NCBI RefSeq assembly: GCF_022967985.1
Contig: NZ_JALJVC010000008.1
Location: 1 to 64,000, forward strand
Length of the DNA: 64,000 bases
Reading direction: 5' to 3'
Source: Acinetobacter lwoffii
Lineage (GTDB): Bacteria; Pseudomonadota; Gammaproteobacteria; Pseudomonadales; Moraxellaceae
Below the pieces are notes generated by a model. That model ran no database searches, was not told the origin of the DNA, and saw nothing but the letters and a program-made list of their open reading frames with translations. The first letter of the stretch is position 1. Every line of letters begins with the position of its first letter. This document shows positions 7,989 to 17,482 of this stretch, piece by piece. Made by a program: the position numbers and the translations under genes.

Positions 7989-8145
7989 TTCCCCTTTTCA
8001 CTTTTGCGCTGATTCAGGTATGTTGTCAAAGTGAGTAACGACTAGAGAATAAGCAAGCTATTGATAAAAATATATAAATAGACCATTAGTATAAAAAAAA
8101 CTATGCTTGTTAAATTGATTGACGATTTTAACCTTCAACGACACC

Positions 8146-8433
8146 TTATAGCTGACTTAATTTGCTAGACATATAAGTTAAAAATAACGTCTTATCCTGA
8201 AAATCAGGCATTTCAAACACCCAAAAAATGTAATTTTTAGATCTCAATTTAAGTTTTACATTCACGGCCTTTACTTGAATTATTACATCCTCATGCTGCA
8301 TTTCTGCGAATAATTCTAAAATCAGCGCAAAGAATCTCAGTTTGTTGACTGTGTTGTATTTTGTTGGTTTATATATTCTCAAGGCTTCAGAATATATAAG
8401 CTCGCACCATTCATTTCCATCTTCATCACCCAT
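8146..8433 (-). CDS. Hypothetical protein (95 aa)
   Basis: A soluble mixed alpha/beta protein, MGDEDGNEWCELIYSEALRI..., with a core of the type VIIQVKAVNVKLKLRSKNYIFWVFEMPDFQDK. GAGAG lies about 5 bases before the ATG. The gene is AT-rich like its small neighbours. The end (FEMPDFQDKTLFLTYMSSKLS) resembles that of the 89-residue protein at 8890-9159 (GSMPEFSNKENFLNWIDTQIN): both finish with a MPxFxxKxxFLxxxxxx segment, so the two may be related. No function can be assigned. Confidence 0.6.
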   Translation of the reverse strand: MGDEDGNEWCELIYSEALRIYKPTKYNTVNKLRFFALILELFAEMQHEDVIIQVKAVNVKLKLRSKNYIFWVFEMPDFQDKTLFLTYMSSKLSQL

Positions 8434-8542
8434 TAGCTCTCATTTAATTATTTAAAATAGATCACGAAGTAGGTTTATAACATGGTGGCTATAATTAAAC
8501 TGCTTTTAATCTAAATATTAAAATTATAAATTTTTAGAAAAT

Positions 8543-8572
8543 AAAAAAGCCCATCATCCGATGAGCCTTTTT
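8543..8572 (-). terminator. Terminator after the 46-residue gene
   Basis: GCCCATC/GATGAGC stem with one G-U pair, a 4-base loop and six Ts on the minus strand. Confidence 0.8.
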
Positions 8573-8591
8573 GGGAAATATATCGTGAAGA

Positions 8592-8732
8592 CTAAGCTGC
8601 AAATTCTTGCAGTACAAATCGTTTTACACTTTCATCAAAGTCAGGTTTTGAAAGAGCAAGCTTGCCATTTTTCATAGTTTTATAACAATAACTCGCTGCT
8701 ACTCCCATACCAACCAAAGTCAACAACTTCAT
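8592..8732 (-). CDS. Small protein, possibly membrane-inserted (46 aa)
   Basis: ATG at 8732 preceded by AGAGGTGAG, a strong ribosome-binding site; the product starts MKLLTLVGMGVAASYCYKTM and ends KRFVLQEFAA. The N-terminal 15 residues are hydrophobic and could be a short membrane helix. A dedicated terminator follows the stop. Promoter-like TTGGAA and GATAAC elements lie upstream, the latter inside an inverted repeat. The SD, terminator and clean frame argue for a real gene; the function is unknown. Confidence 0.6.
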   Translation of the reverse strand: MKLLTLVGMGVAASYCYKTMKNGKLALSKPDFDESVKRFVLQEFAA

Positions 8733-8754
8733 TGCTCACCTCTTTACTGGGAAG

Positions 8755-8781
8755 ATTTGAATACAAAGTTATCATTCAAAT
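8755..8781 (-). promoter_or_regulatory. Possible operator over the promoter of the 46-residue gene
   Basis: A perfect 8-bp inverted repeat ATTTGAAT/ATTCAAAT with an 11-base spacer; on the minus strand the spacer holds the proposed -10 (GATAAC), with TTGGAA 16 bases upstream. This is the geometry expected of a repressor site. Confidence 0.35.
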
Positions 8782-8889
8782 TTGTAGTTTTCCAACTCAG
8801 TTTCGATTGTTTTCTGTACTACATGTTAATGAATGTATGAATAATAAATGAAAACCTGCCGGATGATGTGTTTGCTTAAAGTCTTTCAA

Positions 8890-9159
8890 CTAGTGGTTAA
8901 TTTGCGTATCTATCCAGTTAAGGAAATTTTCCTTATTACTGAATTCTGGCATAGACCCTAAATTTATAGACTCTTTAGCACCAAATTTTCCAGCGACATT
9001 ATTCGGTGCTTGAACTCTAAAATCCAGAGGATCACTTTCATGTAGAGTTCGAAAATATTCTACCGCTTTATCAAATTCACTTTTATCCTTAAAACCTGGT
9101 CGTTCCTTTAAAAAGTCATAAACTTGTTCTAGAGCTGGTAGATAATTATTTTTAGGCAT
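8890..9159 (-). CDS. Hypothetical protein (89 aa)
   Basis: MPKNNYLPALEQVYDFLKERPGFKDKSEFDKAVEY..., a soluble helical protein with no signal or membrane segment. AGAGAA precedes the ATG. The C-terminal GSMPEFSNKENFLNWIDTQIN resembles the end of the protein at 8146-8433. It sits in a run of small AT-rich genes between xseB and tamB. Not recognised. Confidence 0.65.
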   Translation of the reverse strand: MPKNNYLPALEQVYDFLKERPGFKDKSEFDKAVEYFRTLHESDPLDFRVQAPNNVAGKFGAKESINLGSMPEFSNKENFLNWIDTQINH

Positions 9160-9467
9160 TCTGTTTTCTCTAAAATGATGAGTTTTATGATGAAGACCTA
9201 TTTTGAATGAATAATGATAAGAATATTCCCTTATTTCTTAGAGTTTATGTAAATCATGATGATTTGAGAGTTAAATCCAAATTCTGAAGTAACCTGATAA
9301 AAAATGAGCGTAAACATACACTCATTTTTACTACATTTTCTAATGCATGCTTAACTGGCTGGCATTGTTCTAAAATAAAGTCTGTTTAATTGAACAAAGT
9401 GCAAATATCGGCTGCTCTATCAGCAAAGATTAGATGCGCTTTAAATGCGCCAGTTTAAGGTTCAAGC
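9160..9467. other. Gene-free gap
   Basis: About 300 AT-rich bases upstream of the 89-residue gene and downstream of the 67-residue membrane protein gene. A weak hairpin (GCGC near 9435-9450) without a T-run follows the latter. Nothing else is seen. Confidence 0.5.
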
Positions 9468-9671
9468 CTAATTAACGCTATGAATATCAATTTCATCATT
9501 GGTGGTCAATACAACAGAAGCCAAAATTGGAATGCCCAAAATGAAAGGTACAGCGAAAATCCATAGAACTACGGTTACATCCGATTTAAAGAAAAATTGA
9601 ATGGCTAATGCAGTCAAAATGAGTACAGAAAATAAAATCGCAGCAAAACGGATGATAAATTTAGTTGACAT
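9468..9671 (-). CDS. Small membrane protein with two helices (67 aa)
   Basis: Two hydrophobic stretches (IIRFAAILFSVLILTALAIQF and VVLWIFAVPFILGIPILASVVL) linked by a short FKSD turn, then a polar acidic tail (TTNDEIDIHSVN). A hairpin-type inner-membrane protein, both termini probably in the cytoplasm. It is monocistronic. Family not recognised. Confidence 0.7.
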   Translation of the reverse strand: MSTKFIIRFAAILFSVLILTALAIQFFFKSDVTVVLWIFAVPFILGIPILASVVLTTNDEIDIHSVN

Positions 9672-9957
9672 GCGAAGATGCTCTTATGCGTGAAATCGTA
9701 TTTTCAATATACACCTATTTTTATTATGGGTTTATTGATTTTCAGTCTGTTATTGCATGTTTTAATTGATTTTCTATATGTGATAGCTGACTTATGCGAC
9801 GAGCAGCTTTCTTCAGCATAAAAGCTAACCCTAAATTCTTTCTCTACTCGCGATTTATTGTCGTATATGTATAGAGATTGGATTCAGACATCAACGCTTC
9901 TGCTGACTAATATATCAATCTATTTTATAGCTAATAAAATCTTTGTCCTGTCTCATA
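9672..9957. other. Gene-free gap between tamB and the small membrane protein gene
   Basis: About 290 bases with stops in all frames and no clear hairpin apart from the tamB terminator at its end. It presumably carries the promoter of the 67-residue gene. Confidence 0.5.
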
Positions 9958-9990
9958 TTAAAAAAGCCCTAAAATTAGGGCTTTTTTAAT
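9958..9990. terminator. tamAB terminator (bidirectional form)
   Basis: AAAAAAGCCCTAA/TTAGGGCTTTTTT hairpin directly after the tamB stop. Confidence 0.9.
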
Positions 9991-9994
9991 GGGA

Positions 9995-12900
9995 TCAGAA
10001 TCGCCAGTTATAGAACAAGTCAATCGCACGCTCTAAAGACTGACTCGCTTCCAGATACAAGCGCTGATTTACCTGATAGCGTAAAGTGAGCTTATTCACC
10101 GGTGTAAATACCCCGACTCCATAACGGAGATATAAATCAGGCGTAATATAACCAGTCACAGAAACCTGGGTATCATCTCCTGTGCCTTGGGCATCCAGAG
10201 CTAGACCAGTTAAGCCAAAACTGCGCCCGATCTGGTTGGTCAGTGCGCGGGTGCCACCCAAGCCCAGACTGATCCCCGCAGCAGCGATCGTATTATTTAC
10301 ATCAGATCTAAATCCTTCAGCCTGGCTTAAACCAGACACACCTTCATTGACACGACCGGTAATCAAGGCATTCAAGGCTTCCTGTTCTGACAAGCCCGCA
10401 TCATTATAAATCTGAATACTTGGACTCGATGCAGTCCCTGTTACGCGCACTCCAACTGTACTACCCTGAACCGATTTATTGGCATCAATGTCCAGTGTCG
10501 GATTGGTAAGTTCACCATTAAAACGCGCGATAGCACGATTCAGGTCCAGACTTTGGCCATAGGCTTCGATTTTCACGCGCTGTGATACCCCGATTGCACC
10601 ATTGGCACGCATTGCGGTTTCCAGACCACGCTGTGATAAATTCACCCGACCCAAGAGCGGAATACGACTGTCAAAGCCCTGGAAGATCACCTGATTCCCT
10701 AAAGAAACAGCGACATCTGCCCGGATATCCCAAGGACGTGCAGACTTCAGGATCGCTAGTTGATCATCACCTTCACGCACGACCCGTACATCTGAAGATA
10801 AACCGACTACAGGTTCTGAGGCTTCAGGCATTGAAATCAATGCCCGCGGTACATCGACTGTACCACTCAGACTCAGTTTTTTATTAAATGGATACATGTC
10901 CAGGGTCAAATCAGGTGTCACCACAGCGGTAATTAATGGGGCCCGACGAATCAACAAATTATCACCTTGCAGTTTTAACTGCACTCGCGGATCACCTTTC
11001 CAGTCGACCGATCCGGTTAATTTACCCACACCACGACCACTGTTAAATGCGCCATTAATGCTGGCAGAATTCTGACGTATGGATGAATACAGTTGTACAT
11101 TGGTCAGATTCACCGGCAAGGAGATCATGCTAATCGAAGCATCTTTGACCCGAACCTCACCTTCAAGCAAAGGATCCGTTAAAGTTCCACTAATTTTTCC
11201 GGCATAAGATAAAATCCCGTCCAGATTACGGATGTCCTGAATAAATGGCTTAAAGACCTTGAGCTGTACCTGGTTAAAGGCTATTTCACCACGCATCGGT
11301 TTACTGTCACGATATGGATCAATGATGACATTGGCATAGCCGGTTCCGATATCTGGTGTTTTGACATCCAGACGAAGCTGCAAGCCATCTGCCACACTTT
11401 TTGCGACCAACCCGACTTCATCATATTTGAGTGTAGAGCCCAAATAATCTGGATCTTCGGAAGATAAGCCCACCACACCAGTACGCGTCACCAGACGTGC
11501 ATCGATTTTAGGTTTAGCGCCTTGCGCCCAGGCAGCCTTGGCATAACCATTGACTTTCCCTGTTAACGCCAATCCATCAGGCAGGAATGCACTGAAGTCT
11601 TCCAGATCAAGGTTTTGGGTAACAAAAGAGGCACTGCCACGGGTTTTATTAACCCGAATCGGCTGATCAAAACACAACTGGCTTTGCTGACTCATCCAGC
11701 AATGAGCACCAACAAACAGATCCGATTGAGCACTGTTATAAATCACTGCTGCATTTTGACGCTGCACCAGACGAGCACGTAAAGAGTCGAAATCACCTTT
11801 TTGAATCTGACCCAGCCAGTTATTTTGGGCATTAAAGCCACCGGCGAGCTGCACAAAGAATTTTGACAGGCGGTTTTCTGCCTGCACTTTGAGAATGTGC
11901 GCAGCACGGGTACCGGCCAGTGATATCTCACCGCGTACAATCTCGCGTGAACCGCTACGCAGGCGATCCATTGTCGCGGTCAATAAGGTTGGTGTGCTTT
12001 GCGATGTTGGCAACTGTCCGCGAACACGAACTTTCTGCACGCTAAACAGGTTTTTAAAAGCAAAATTATCGATAGATAGATTAGCTGAAGCCTGCAATCG
12101 TGGCTGCGCCTGCATATTGATATAGCCCTGCGCACGACCTCTTAAGCCCGGATACAATTCAAACAGGGCCGGCGCATTCACTTTTAGTTGGAGGTTTTGT
12201 GCATTACCGGTCGCCTGAATCTGGTTGCTGGCATAAGACAGGAACAAGTTATTGGCTTCAAACTGCTGTGGTACAAAACCACGCTGGTTTGAATTAATGA
12301 TGACCGATAAATTACCCTTGCCACGTACCGGTTTGTTATTCAGCATACCGGCCAGATTCAAGCGTTGAATCTGAATGCGTTTTAAGGCATCTGACCACAC
12401 CCCTTGAGTTTGCACATTGCCTGACAATTCACCTTTCAGTTTGGCATTAAAATATTGCGGCTTAAAGCGGATTAAGGATGCGTTGATATCCCAGCCAATG
12501 CCATTCGCCAGATTGACCAGACCGTTGGCATTAATCTTGCCAGCCACACCATCATGACGAAATTCATTTATCTTCAACATTTCTGGTGTGCCTGAAACGC
12601 GCAGTTTCAGCATACCCTGACTGGCTTTAAGCTGGCTGGCATTTAAAGCACCATCATAATTGACCGCATAACCTTTAAAACCACCACCCGCTTTTTCATT
12701 ATGGAATAACAAGGCAATGGTGCTGTTTCCGGTCAAACGTACGGTTTCATTTTGCTCCGCTAGTCGTCCGGTCAGGTCGACACTATTCAGTTTAATAATC
12801 TGCTGATTCGGTTGCGCATAACCATTGGCTTTAACCTGGCCATTCAAACGATCTACCGGTGAAGCTGCGGCAATACTTTGAGTATTCAAATTTTTGGCAT

Positions 12901-14515
12901 TTAATACCGCGGTCCATTTTAACTGACGTTTTTCCTGTGGCAGTTCAATCCGTGCATTGCCGCTTAAGCTGCCTGCTGCATTGGCGCTGTAATTAAAGCT
13001 TGGGACATTCAGGATATTCTTGTTCAGATTGAGCTTGGCTTGGTACATGCCTGCAGGTAGAAGTCCTTCTTCATGCTGCTCGACTTTAGTGGCCACATTA
13101 ATATTCTGCTGCCCTTCGACCAATGCCAATTTGACATCGCCAGACTGACTGCTGAGCCAGCCCACATAAGGTACGGCGCGATCAATATTTTTCCAGGCAA
13201 CATCCAGCAGCATCGGTTGTACTTTATTGCCTTTGACCGGATTTTGATCCAGCTTCAGATTCCAGCTTTCATAACGGTCGAAATCAACTAATCCGGTAAG
13301 GTGCAGGCCATTTTCCAGGTTACCCGCAGAAGCAATATTCGCATCCAGACTTGGCGGCAAGAAATCTTGTACGACTTGCGGAATACGCTCATGTTTAGGA
13401 TCAATCCCATTTAAGCGTCCAGCCAGATCCCAGCTGACCCGGTCTTTCCAGCCCACTGTCCCAGCAAGGCTAACTGCACCTTTCATCAACTGACCATTCA
13501 GATCGGTAATATTCAGCTGATTGACCAGATCGGTATACATCACCGCACTATACTGACCTTGCGGAATATTTTCCCCAATCAGGTCAGTCTGGACGTTCAG
13601 GTTCAGACGCTTGATATCGCCATTAAACTCGGCAATACCGTCTTTGGTAAACAGTTTCTGTTCGGCCAGAATAGGCCAGTGATAATCCTTGAACTTCAAC
13701 TCGCCGCGCATCGGTACCTGAGGACGCATCGGATGCACGATAACCCAACCCGTTAATAAATCAGGTGTATTGGTCGCTACGCCAGCCTGAATCGTGTCCA
13801 GTGTTCCGCGTGCCCGCACCTGAATATCATGAATATTCAGGCTGTCTCTTAAGGAAGGCAGATTAACGATGCCCGTGGCATCTAGAGGATATTTGCCTTC
13901 AAACTGCATTTTACCCGTGGCTTCACGTACCGACAGATAGCCCATATCCATACGGGAATCTTCAAAATTTAATTCGGTGCCGGACCAGAGTGCCTCATTT
14001 AATTCAATATTATAGAAATCGACTGCATTGGTCTGGGTTTTAATCACCAGATGATCCAGCAGTAAATGATCAACGCGCAAAATAAAAGGCAAACGGATGG
14101 CATTAAACTTGAATGGTTCGCCCGTTGAAGGTCGCTTGTTAATAATTTGCAGATTGAGGACATCGGCTTCAGTCAGATGAATTTCTTTTTTGACAATCGC
14201 GCGCCAACCCAGTTTTACATCAGCACGATCAATTTTGACATCGACCGGTTTCAGGCTGACCAGCACATTTTTAAGAATAATTCCACGCCATAAATTTCCG
14301 CCTTCATATTCATAATGAATAATTTGCTGGCGTTGTAATACCTGATCCAGCAGGAACTTACTGCCCTGATTGGTCGAAAACAGCAGCGCCAGCACAGAGA
14401 GCAGGAAAATGAGTGAGAAAAGTACCGACAACAGGATACTTCTCAATATACGGCGCTTTTTCGGCACAACGCTATCTTGTGGTTGTTGTTCTGGCTGTGG
14501 TTGGTTCTCGACCAT
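9995..14515 (-). CDS. tamB: Translocation and assembly module subunit TamB
   Basis: A 1506-residue AsmA-like envelope protein that bridges inner and outer membranes and works with TamA in outer-membrane protein insertion and in anterograde phospholipid transport. An N-terminal membrane anchor (SILLSVLFSLIFLLSVLALLF, ~27-47) is followed by very long repeated beta-strand material forming a hydrophobic groove, and ends with the conserved DUF490/TamB C-terminal domain (ITPDLYLRYGVGVFTPVNKLTLRYQVNQRLYLEASQSLE). It lies 36 bases after tamA on the same strand, so the two form an operon. The length is in the family range (E. coli 1259). Confidence 0.95.
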   Translation of the reverse strand: MVENQPQPEQQPQDSVVPKKRRILRSILLSVLFSLIFLLSVLALLFSTNQGSKFLLDQVLQRQQIIHYEYEGGNLWRGIILKNVLVSLKPVDVKIDRADVKLGWRAIVKKEIHLTEADVLNLQIINKRPSTGEPFKFNAIRLPFILRVDHLLLDHLVIKTQTNAVDFYNIELNEALWSGTELNFEDSRMDMGYLSVREATGKMQFEGKYPLDATGIVNLPSLRDSLNIHDIQVRARGTLDTIQAGVATNTPDLLTGWVIVHPMRPQVPMRGELKFKDYHWPILAEQKLFTKDGIAEFNGDIKRLNLNVQTDLIGENIPQGQYSAVMYTDLVNQLNITDLNGQLMKGAVSLAGTVGWKDRVSWDLAGRLNGIDPKHERIPQVVQDFLPPSLDANIASAGNLENGLHLTGLVDFDRYESWNLKLDQNPVKGNKVQPMLLDVAWKNIDRAVPYVGWLSSQSGDVKLALVEGQQNINVATKVEQHEEGLLPAGMYQAKLNLNKNILNVPSFNYSANAAGSLSGNARIELPQEKRQLKWTAVLNAKNLNTQSIAAASPVDRLNGQVKANGYAQPNQQIIKLNSVDLTGRLAEQNETVRLTGNSTIALLFHNEKAGGGFKGYAVNYDGALNASQLKASQGMLKLRVSGTPEMLKINEFRHDGVAGKINANGLVNLANGIGWDINASLIRFKPQYFNAKLKGELSGNVQTQGVWSDALKRIQIQRLNLAGMLNNKPVRGKGNLSVIINSNQRGFVPQQFEANNLFLSYASNQIQATGNAQNLQLKVNAPALFELYPGLRGRAQGYINMQAQPRLQASANLSIDNFAFKNLFSVQKVRVRGQLPTSQSTPTLLTATMDRLRSGSREIVRGEISLAGTRAAHILKVQAENRLSKFFVQLAGGFNAQNNWLGQIQKGDFDSLRARLVQRQNAAVIYNSAQSDLFVGAHCWMSQQSQLCFDQPIRVNKTRGSASFVTQNLDLEDFSAFLPDGLALTGKVNGYAKAAWAQGAKPKIDARLVTRTGVVGLSSEDPDYLGSTLKYDEVGLVAKSVADGLQLRLDVKTPDIGTGYANVIIDPYRDSKPMRGEIAFNQVQLKVFKPFIQDIRNLDGILSYAGKISGTLTDPLLEGEVRVKDASISMISLPVNLTNVQLYSSIRQNSASINGAFNSGRGVGKLTGSVDWKGDPRVQLKLQGDNLLIRRAPLITAVVTPDLTLDMYPFNKKLSLSGTVDVPRALISMPEASEPVVGLSSDVRVVREGDDQLAILKSARPWDIRADVAVSLGNQVIFQGFDSRIPLLGRVNLSQRGLETAMRANGAIGVSQRVKIEAYGQSLDLNRAIARFNGELTNPTLDIDANKSVQGSTVGVRVTGTASSPSIQIYNDAGLSEQEALNALITGRVNEGVSGLSQAEGFRSDVNNTIAAAGISLGLGGTRALTNQIGRSFGLTGLALDAQGTGDDTQVSVTGYITPDLYLRYGVGVFTPVNKLTLRYQVNQRLYLEASQSLERAIDLFYNWRF

Positions 14516-14551
14516 GATGTACCCAAATAACTATTTTTAAAAAATGATGTT

Positions 14552-17308
14552 TTATAACTGCGAACCAATAAAGAAATGCAGACGAATTGGGTGATTGTCA
14601 TCAGACAATCCAGTCGCCACATCGATACGAATCGGTCCAATCGGTGAGGCCCAACGTACACCCACACCCGCACCATATTCGGTCGGATTACTGAACTCTT
14701 TATTATAAGCATTTCCGGCATCTGCAAAAACCGCAGCACGCCAGCCTTCCCTAAACTGATAGTTATACTCTAAGGAAGCAACCCCTAAGGCCTGACCCCC
14801 GACTTTAAAGCCTTCAATTTCCGGAGAAAGACTCTTGTAATCAAAACCACGAATGCTTTGGTCACCACCGGTGAAATATCTCAGGTTATACGGCACTTTG
14901 GCAAAATCCTCAGTGAAGATATAACCGGCATCAGCACGTCCAACAAACTGATGGTCTGCATTTTCACCCAATGAATAGATAAAACGCCAGCCTGCATTTA
15001 CAATGGCCATATCTGCATCAGACAATAACGCCTCACTACCCAGCTCGACTTTGTAGGTCTGCTTGAAACCCTTGGTCGGATTGACCCGACGATCGGTATC
15101 GGTACGTGAAACTTCATAACCGACCAGTAACGACTGCTGTTCATCTTCGGTATTAAAGCGAAACGCTTCCGGAATCTGGTTAAAATCAACAGAACCATTC
15201 TGCTTCAAGCGATCCAGACGGTAACGCGCTCCAAAAGTACGCTGCCAGTTACCCAGCGGGTTTTTAATAATCCGGTCTGCCCCTAAGACTGCCGATTCAA
15301 TTAACAGACCTTCGCCCTGTGCGACACCTTCACGTTCTTCACGCTCATAACCACCCACAATACTGACATAGTCATTCAGCGGATGGTGATAGGGAATATT
15401 ATAACGTCCATCAATCGACTGACGGATGCCAGATAACTCCATGTTGGCATCAAACGAATGTCCGCGCTTGTTCACAATGGCACGACGATATTGACCACGT
15501 AAGCGGATATCGGTATCTGTGCCATAACCCAAACCCACTTCAGCACTATTTAAACGGTCTGCATTTAAAGTCACAATCACTGGAATCTTTTTCTCTTCCC
15601 GTGCCTGTACTTTTAAACGGTCCTGTTCATTCTCTTTGGTTTGCTGCTCAACCCGTAAAGTTCTTAAATTTGCGCTTTCCTGATCGCGGCTACCGGCAAA
15701 CTGGTCTTCATCTACGACATTCTGGGTCACTTCCTGAGAAGAGGATACCGAGCGAGCTGGTTGCATAGTAGCAGCCTGATCTTCAGTCCGTTTCTGTTCT
15801 TCAATCAGGCTTTGAATATCGGGTGCCAGTTCCAGCTCTTTATCAAGCGGATCAGGGCGAATCGCATCCACCAGAGTATAGTTAAAATAACGTGAGTTGG
15901 TCAGGTTATTGGCCAAGCCATTCACCCGCCAGAAGGTATAATCTGCACCATCTGTCCAGGTGACCAGACTTTCCAGTACGTCTCGATCCAGCGGAAATTC
16001 CTTTTCAGGATCGCTCATTCTGAACTCGACATTGCCCAGCTTGTAACGTTCGCCGGTTTCAAAACGCAGGTTCACATCGGCGGTATTTTGTGGCTGGGCA
16101 ATCTTTACATCATGCAGACGCCAGAATGAATCAAAATAACCATTGTTATTGGCTGCAGTAGTAATCCGTGTTTTGGTTTTTTCATAATTGCCATGATTGA
16201 AAATATCGCCTTCTTCCTGTTCAGGCAAAAGACTGATGACCTGGAATTGTGGCTGTTCGGCGCCCTCTCCAGTAAATTCAATATTTTGACTGCTAATCAG
16301 GACAGGTTCATTCGGGGTCACAAAAACCCGAACCCGACTGTCAGAGAGTTTTTCAAATCTGAACTGAGCATTATAATAGCCCACTGCTTGCGCTGCCTGT
16401 CTGGACAAGGTGCGTAATTGCGGCAAAGCCGAATTAAAGTCGCCAAAAGACTCTTGGGTAAAACTGGATAATTTGGCTTTGACATTATTTCTTAAATTCA
16501 GATGGCCTTCAGGCACATCTTTACGATTCAGCATACCGTTACTTTGCGCCACACCTTGCCCATTTATGATCACCACATCTGCACTAATGCGGGGAACTCT
16601 TGCGGTCATGATCTGACGTGGAGGACGGATTTTATAAAATAGCCGTTTGAACAGATTCGGACGTTTATCATCCTCAGCGACAAGCTGACCTGGCACTTCT
16701 GGCAAGGTCAATCCGGCTTCATTATTTTGTACAATAATCTGGCTGTCAGCCTGAATCGATTGCATCAACTGATCGACATTCACCGGCGCCTGATTGATTT
16801 CCAGCAGTTCTTGCTGGCTGATATCGGCCACCACCGTTTCGCTGGTCTGAGTATTGCGATAGTTTTGTGCTTCCTGTTTGGCTTGCTCGGCTACCTGGTA
16901 AATTTCATTCGCCATGTTCTGATCAATAGTCTGTACTGGCAGATCTTCCAGATCATCAAACTCGATCGGCGTAAATTCACCCAGACCAGATCCTGCATTT
17001 TGCTGTTGTTCCAGCATCAACATGCTGTCCACTGGAACTTCAGGCTCCAAGGCTTCTTCGATTTTTTCTTCCGCTTCCGTTTCGGACGTGGCCACTCCCT
17101 GACGAATCGCTTCTTTGGATAGCTCGTCCACCATTTCTGCCTGAGAAATGGCCACAGGTGTTTCTGGCTGTTGGGTTTGTGCCATGCTCTGATGGGATAA
17201 CATCATAAAAAAGATGCTCATACACAGCTGCATACCACTATGCTGTGGTATGAGAGGCCCCATACTGCGATTTAGCATCGTTTTTTTAAAATTTTTCTTT
17301 GCAGGCAT
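14552..17308 (-). CDS. tamA: Autotransporter assembly factor TamA (Omp85 family), extended
   Basis: An outer-membrane Omp85 protein: three POTRA repeats (~residues 235-480), then a 16-strand bacterial surface antigen barrel (~575-918) with the conserved RYFTGGDQSIRGFDY motif of the lid loop/strand region. At 918 residues it is much longer than E. coli TamA (577). The surplus is a Gln/Glu-rich N-terminal region before the POTRAs (~45-230) and a charged ~80-residue insert before the barrel (EEQKRTEDQAATMQ...KVQAREEKK). The signal sequence (MQLCMSIFFMMLSHQSMAQ) begins 25 residues in, so a later ATG start is possible. Confidence 0.93.
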   Translation of the reverse strand: MPAKKNFKKTMLNRSMGPLIPQHSGMQLCMSIFFMMLSHQSMAQTQQPETPVAISQAEMVDELSKEAIRQGVATSETEAEEKIEEALEPEVPVDSMLMLEQQQNAGSGLGEFTPIEFDDLEDLPVQTIDQNMANEIYQVAEQAKQEAQNYRNTQTSETVVADISQQELLEINQAPVNVDQLMQSIQADSQIIVQNNEAGLTLPEVPGQLVAEDDKRPNLFKRLFYKIRPPRQIMTARVPRISADVVIINGQGVAQSNGMLNRKDVPEGHLNLRNNVKAKLSSFTQESFGDFNSALPQLRTLSRQAAQAVGYYNAQFRFEKLSDSRVRVFVTPNEPVLISSQNIEFTGEGAEQPQFQVISLLPEQEEGDIFNHGNYEKTKTRITTAANNNGYFDSFWRLHDVKIAQPQNTADVNLRFETGERYKLGNVEFRMSDPEKEFPLDRDVLESLVTWTDGADYTFWRVNGLANNLTNSRYFNYTLVDAIRPDPLDKELELAPDIQSLIEEQKRTEDQAATMQPARSVSSSQEVTQNVVDEDQFAGSRDQESANLRTLRVEQQTKENEQDRLKVQAREEKKIPVIVTLNADRLNSAEVGLGYGTDTDIRLRGQYRRAIVNKRGHSFDANMELSGIRQSIDGRYNIPYHHPLNDYVSIVGGYEREEREGVAQGEGLLIESAVLGADRIIKNPLGNWQRTFGARYRLDRLKQNGSVDFNQIPEAFRFNTEDEQQSLLVGYEVSRTDTDRRVNPTKGFKQTYKVELGSEALLSDADMAIVNAGWRFIYSLGENADHQFVGRADAGYIFTEDFAKVPYNLRYFTGGDQSIRGFDYKSLSPEIEGFKVGGQALGVASLEYNYQFREGWRAAVFADAGNAYNKEFSNPTEYGAGVGVRWASPIGPIRIDVATGLSDDNHPIRLHFFIGSQL

Positions 17309-17482
17309 AGCAAACTCTAAACGAATACATTCTTTAATTGATTATTTGACCGAAAAATATAAGCTAAGGAGCTTAATTAATTGGTTTTTACCTTTACATG
17401 GCTGAAAGTATCTTACATGATTTTTCTCAATGTTTACGCATAACTGACATTTCTTAATAAAACTTAATGTAGCACGGCCTAT

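Noticed and set aside
9430..9467. tRNA-like T-arm string (GGTTCAAGCCT) near the 67-residue gene
   Set aside because: No acceptor, D or anticodon stems can be folded around it.
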